Source of the DNA: an uncultured Ruminococcus sp.
GTDB lineage: Bacteria > Bacillota > Clostridia > Oscillospirales > Ruminococcaceae
Direction of reading: 5' to 3'
Assembly (NCBI RefSeq): GCF_937915125.1
Contig: NZ_CALDMP010000098.1
Span: 1 to 64,000, forward strand
DNA length: 64,000 nucleotides
Shown here: positions 61,074 to 64,000 of the stretch, in pieces
Layout of the letters: each line of letters starts with the position of its first letter
How positions within the stretch are numbered: position 1 is the stretch's first letter
Notes under the pieces: model-generated
What the model was told of the DNA's origin: nothing
Databases searched by the model: none
The model's input: the letters and a program-made list of their open reading frames with translations, nothing else
Program-made: the position numbers and the translations under genes

Positions 61074-61463
61074 TCAAATCCATTTTTCCGCAAGTTCCTG
61101 TTTTAATGCTTCAAATAGTCCAATAAAATCTGCCTTTGTCTTGCGAATGATATTCAGTGCAATTTCTTCATTATAAGAATGTGCCACCTCATTTCGTGCT
61201 TCTAATGCACTCAGCCATTTCTCATCATCATGAATCATACCAGCTTGATACGCAACTTTTATCACCATTTTGGGCGATCCCGTTTTGCTTTCCTCATATC
61301 CATGTTCATGCAGACATGCTTTCATGGCTTGACACGCCTGTCCCAGGCAAATCCGAAAAAGCTGAACAATCCCAGTTCGGACCACTAGATCATATGGTTT
61401 CTCATATGCTTTACACATTTTCAAATTTTCCAGAGTCTTGCAAAAAATAGTAAATTCCTCCAT
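61074..61463 (-). CDS. Orphan HEPN-domain protein (HI0074/NTase substrate-binding type)
   Basis: The 129-residue protein starts MEEFTIFCKTLENLKMCKAY and fits the HI0074 group of HEPN-fold proteins, which normally pair with a minimal nucleotidyltransferase as toxin-antitoxin-like modules. The catalytic Rx4H motif is present as EARNEVAHSYNEE near residue 90. No nucleotidyltransferase gene is adjacent: rqcH and rlmA flank it. By eye it is more AT-rich than its neighbours, as expected for a transferred gene. The ATG at 61463 is chosen because GGAGG lies close upstream in the frame extension. Confidence 0.82.
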   Translation of the reverse strand: MEEFTIFCKTLENLKMCKAYEKPYDLVVRTGIVQLFRICLGQACQAMKACLHEHGYEESKTGSPKMVIKVAYQAGMIHDDEKWLSALEARNEVAHSYNEEIALNIIRKTKADFIGLFEALKQELAEKWI

Positions 61464-61508
61464 GTGCAGTCCGCCTTTTTCATATCGCAATATTCTTTGC
61501 TTACTGTC

Positions 61509-62342
61509 TCATTCTCCGGCATCCACCACCCGATACTGCAAAACCTCAAAAGAAATCTGCGTGGACAAGCTTTGCAGCTGTTCCAGCCGGGCATGTTCTT
61601 CCCGTCCGGTCTTATAATAATAGGGCGTCATCTGGAATAGATTCTGAATATCCTCCGGGGTGTCCAGCTTCATCCAGCTATCCACATACTCTGCCTGTAT
61701 CAGCTCGAAGCCCTCCAGGGCATAATCCCGGACGGCATTGGGATATGGCACATCGTAAATTGCCTCTTTCAGCCCCCACAGGTGCTGCTGACCGGGAATC
61801 ACCATCATCATCACCCCGTTTTTCCGCAGTACCCGGCGGTATTCCTCGCCGCAATAAGGCGCAAAAATGGTCATGAGCAGATCACAGCAGTGGTCAGTTA
61901 CCGGCAGATGGTAGACACTCCCCACGGCAAAATGCCCATCGGGACAGCGTTTGGATGCCGCATCCGCAGCACTTTTGGAAATATCCACACCGTAGATCTG
62001 CATGGGCATATTCCCCTGTTCCAGTGCCTTCGCCACGCCCTCTGTATAATACCCCTCGCCGCAGCCGGCATCCAGCAGTACCCCTCCGGCTCTGCCGTAG
62101 CGCAGCGCTGCCTGTTCCAGGGCATTGCGCAGCGGTGCATAGTGTCCGGCATCCAGAAACTTCCGCCGGGCACGCATCATCACCGCATTGTCTCCGGGAT
62201 TCTTTGCATGCTTGCGGTTCGCCGGAAGCAGATTCACATAGCCGCTCCGTGCCATATCGAAGGTATGCCCCTTGGTACAACTCCAGCACCGTCCACGATG
62301 CTGCATAAACGCACCGCAGACCGGGCATTTCCAAACGCTCAT
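61509..62342 (-). CDS. 23S rRNA (guanine-N1) methyltransferase RlmA-like
   Basis: The 277-residue protein resembles RlmA, which methylates G745 or G748 of 23S rRNA. An N-terminal zinc site (MSVWKCPVCGAFMQHRGRCW, then CTKGHTFD) precedes the RNPGDNAVMMRARR-like block and a Rossmann SAM site LLDAGCGEGYYTEGV near residue 89. The start codon overlaps the stop of nif3 by 4 nt (ATGA). It is the last gene of trmK-nif3-rlmA. Whether it acts on G745 or G748 cannot be read. Confidence 0.9.
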   Translation of the reverse strand: MSVWKCPVCGAFMQHRGRCWSCTKGHTFDMARSGYVNLLPANRKHAKNPGDNAVMMRARRKFLDAGHYAPLRNALEQAALRYGRAGGVLLDAGCGEGYYTEGVAKALEQGNMPMQIYGVDISKSAADAASKRCPDGHFAVGSVYHLPVTDHCCDLLMTIFAPYCGEEYRRVLRKNGVMMMVIPGQQHLWGLKEAIYDVPYPNAVRDYALEGFELIQAEYVDSWMKLDTPEDIQNLFQMTPYYYKTGREEHARLEQLQSLSTQISFEVLQYRVVDAGE

Positions 62343-63139
62343 TGCAACACACCTCCTGCCAGAACTGCCGCCGGATCGGCACCGGGCATACAGAATATCT
62401 CTACATCCGGATATGCCGCCCGGAGCTTGTCATGGAGAATCTGTGCAGCGATCTGCTCTGTACCGTAGTGACCGCAGTCGAACAGTGACAGCCCCAGGAA
62501 TTCCGCCGCATACCAGCGGTCATGCTTGATATCCCCGGTAATCAGGGCATCGCAGCCCTGCGCTGCTGCCAGTTCCAGCAGGGACGCACTGGAGCCGGAA
62601 CTGAATGCAATTTTCCGGACCGGCTGATTCCCATTGGAAAAGCGCACTGCCGGACAGCTGAACGCCGCCTGCAATTGCTCTGCCAGTTCCTCCGGCATCC
62701 ACTCTCTCCGGCTGGTATCCACCCAGCCGAAACCACGTCCGTCTTTCCAGGTGGGTTCCAGTACTGCCGGATTTCCCTCCAGCAGCAAGGCATCTTTCAG
62801 CTGCCTATGAGCGTACATGTTCAAGCCCTCCGGCGCAATATCCAGGGGCGTATGGACGCAGATTGCGGCAATGCCATGGGCTGCCAGCTGATATACCGGG
62901 CTGGAAACCGGCAGCGCTTTCAGGGGCGAAAAAATCACCGGATGGTGTGCCACAATGAGCTGCACTTCCCGCTGTACTGCCTCTGAGATCACTTCCGCCG
63001 AAATATCCAGGGTGGTCAGAATCCGCTGTGCCGGCTGGCACATGCTGCCCACAAGGAGACCGGAATTGTCCCAGGATTCCTGGGATGCAAAGGGTGCGAA
63101 TGTATCAATGGCTTCATAGATGTTTCCGACTGTCAGCAT
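62339..63139 (-). CDS. Nif3-like dinuclear metal centre protein
   Basis: The 266-residue protein (YqfO/NIF3, GTP cyclohydrolase I type 2 homologue) starts MLTVGNIYEAIDTFAPFASQ. Conserved metal ligands are in ESWDNSGLLVG, VAHHPVIF near residue 64, and CVHTPLDIA near 94; the C-terminal CDALITGDIKHDRWYAAE and FDCGHYGTE complete the site. Function is unknown. The ATG at 63139 has GGAGGAATCC upstream. It overlaps trmK by 7 nt and rlmA by 4 nt, so the three are translationally coupled; the trmK-nif3 pair is conserved in Firmicutes. Confidence 0.92.
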   Translation of the reverse strand: MLTVGNIYEAIDTFAPFASQESWDNSGLLVGSMCQPAQRILTTLDISAEVISEAVQREVQLIVAHHPVIFSPLKALPVSSPVYQLAAHGIAAICVHTPLDIAPEGLNMYAHRQLKDALLLEGNPAVLEPTWKDGRGFGWVDTSRREWMPEELAEQLQAAFSCPAVRFSNGNQPVRKIAFSSGSSASLLELAAAQGCDALITGDIKHDRWYAAEFLGLSLFDCGHYGTEQIAAQILHDKLRAAYPDVEIFCMPGADPAAVLAGGVLQ

Positions 63140-63810
63140 TTGGATTCCTCCCATGTATGTTCCATTTGTTCCAGCTGTGCCGCAGCTGCTTTCCATTTCT
63201 GTGCATCGGGCTGCCCTGCCGTCTCCAGCTGCTGTGCCAGTTTCTGAAAACGTACTCGCTTCCAGCTGGCATAACGCTGTGCCGTTTTCTCCGTCCAATC
63301 CGGACAGCCCACTTCCTGTTCCAGAATACTCAAAGTACGTGGCGTACCGTCATACCAGGCATCCAGAATCACGTAGAATTTCTCTCCCTCTGCAATCACA
63401 TGCTCTTTCCAGCCGAAGCCCTGTGCCGCCAGCCACTGCCGCAGGGTGGGAATCTTTGTCATGGGCTGCAAGATCAGGTGCACCGCATTTTTCCACGGGC
63501 ATTGTTCCAGAATGTGAACAATCGTCTCGCCGCCCATGCCGGCAATGACCACATCGGTGATGCCCTCCGGCTGTACCTGTTCCAGTCCATCGCAGAGGCG
63601 CAGTTCCGTCTGCGCCAGCACGCCGGCTTCGCTGAGGGTACGGCGTGCGGCATCCAAAGGCCCCTGGTGGATATCCGTGGCAACAGCACGGGTACAGATC
63701 CCCTTTTGCAGCAGTTCTGCGGTGAGATAGGCGTGATCTGTTCCCACATCGCAGACAACACCGCCCTTTGTCACCAGTGCCGCACAGGCGGCGAGACGTT
63801 TGGTCAGCAT
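63133..63810 (-). CDS. trmK: tRNA (adenine(22)-N(1))-methyltransferase TrmK
   Basis: TrmK (225 residues) methylates A22 of tRNA. The SAM site reads GGVVCDVGTDHAYLTAELLQ near residue 17, and GITDVVIAGMGGETIVHIL near 84 is the family block. A helical C-terminal domain (ASWKRVRFQKLAQQLETAGQ) follows. The ATG at 63810 starts MLTKRLAACAALV, the usual N-terminus, with GGAGACAAATCAC upstream; the open frame extends 36 codons further without support. It overlaps nif3 by 7 nt. Confidence 0.94.
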   Translation of the reverse strand: MLTKRLAACAALVTKGGVVCDVGTDHAYLTAELLQKGICTRAVATDIHQGPLDAARRTLSEAGVLAQTELRLCDGLEQVQPEGITDVVIAGMGGETIVHILEQCPWKNAVHLILQPMTKIPTLRQWLAAQGFGWKEHVIAEGEKFYVILDAWYDGTPRTLSILEQEVGCPDWTEKTAQRYASWKRVRFQKLAQQLETAGQPDAQKWKAAAAQLEQMEHTWEESKC

Positions 63811-64000
63811 GTGATTTGTCTCCTTTCTACGAGCAAGTTCGCATAATGTGTCACGTAGGGGCAAACAGCGTTCGCCCCTACAAGCACCACCAGCGAACAA
63901 AAATTGCTCCGCCGTCAAAATCCACCATCCGAAGGGGCAGAATTCACACGGGGAGCAATCTGAAAAAAACGATTTTACTTGACATCACCGGCTGCGATCT
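63811..64000. other. Intergenic end of the window; possible start of a + strand gene
   Basis: A palindromic CCCCTACA element lies at 63855-63882. After GGGGAG (63950-63955), a frame opened by CTG at 63960 reads LKKTILLDITGCD to the window edge; it could be the N-terminus of a gene with a non-ATG start, or it may be untranslated sequence around a TTGACA at 63979-63984. Too little is visible to decide. Confidence 0.35.
63855..63882. repeat. Palindromic CCCCTACA element, symmetric form
   Basis: TGTAGGGGCG-type tails occur on both sides (GTAGGGGC and GCCCCTAC), with AAACAGCGTT between. It differs from the other copies in having both tails. Confidence 0.65.

Overview
The window looks like chromosomal DNA from a Clostridia-class Firmicute, most probably a Ruminococcus-like gut bacterium (Oscillospiraceae). 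The evidence is: a long N-terminal extension on ribosomal protein L27 next to its Prp processing protease; TepA next to an FtsK/SpoIIIE translocase; a YqzL-like peptide before recO; an IspH-ribosomal protein S1 fusion, an arrangement known from Clostridia; an extracellular protein ending in a two-repeat type I dockerin; and AGGAGG ribosome binding sites almost everywhere. I saw no prophage, no complete insertion sequence, no CRISPR array and no tRNA or rRNA gene. Nearly all genes are chromosomal housekeeping genes. The accessory content lies in small intergenic elements.

Layout. 0-6 kb (+ strand): yqzL-recO-mutS2, a two-gene pair (PNPOx-like plus MmcQ/YjbR), an amidohydrolase, then a type I toxin-antitoxin locus. 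6.5-29.3 kb (mostly - strand): DEAD-box helicase, YebC, mrnC, obgE, rpmA-prp-rplU, an isolated + strand dockerin protein, a zinc-ribbon membrane protein, + strand prfB, an ECF sigma/anti-sigma pair, an MFS transporter with a LysR regulator, der-plsY-gpsA, DUF177-rpmF, a small P-loop protein, pgi and a DD-carboxypeptidase homologue. 29.8-40 kb (+ strand): SGNH esterase, a small membrane protein, rlmB, a P-type-ATPase-like membrane protein, an LCP protein and the trkA-trkH potassium uptake pair. 40-45 kb (- strand): mtaB-purL. 45-58.4 kb (+ strand): HPr-like protein, flavin reductase, tepA-ftsK, YgiQ-type radical SAM, an MBL-fold lipoprotein with DUF3006, an FAD oxidoreductase, cmk, plsC and ispH-rpsA. 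58.5-63.8 kb (- strand): mpg, rqcH, an orphan HEPN protein and trmK-nif3-rlmA.

Most notable observations. (1) A compact type I toxin-antitoxin locus at 6167-6460 has a 27-residue hydrophobic peptide, two convergent promoters each with 17-nt spacing, and a shared bidirectional terminator. A solitary copy of its antitoxin-like RNA lies at 4791-4917. (2) The ispH-rpsA fusion carries an internal Shine-Dalgarno plus in-frame ATG exactly at the domain junction, and a strong promoter-like sequence in an AT-rich patch of ispH, so free S1 may be made from inside the fusion. (3) A DD-carboxypeptidase homologue has lost the key residues of all three active-site motifs. (4) A P1B-ATPase-like membrane protein lacks the phosphorylation and metal-binding motifs. 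(5) A lipoprotein gene has a perfect Shine-Dalgarno and lipobox but ACG where ATG should be. (6) Two MITE-like families and several families of short palindromes with sequence-variable, fully paired stems fill many intergenic gaps.

The genes mostly serve translation and ribosome assembly (prfB, rplU/rpmA/rpmF, obgE, der, rlmB, rlmA, trmK, mtaB, mrnC, rqcH, S1), membrane lipid and envelope synthesis (gpsA, plsY, plsC, LCP, DacF-like) and DNA repair or segregation (recO, mutS2, mpg, ftsK). All calls come from reading the sequence; no database search was possible.
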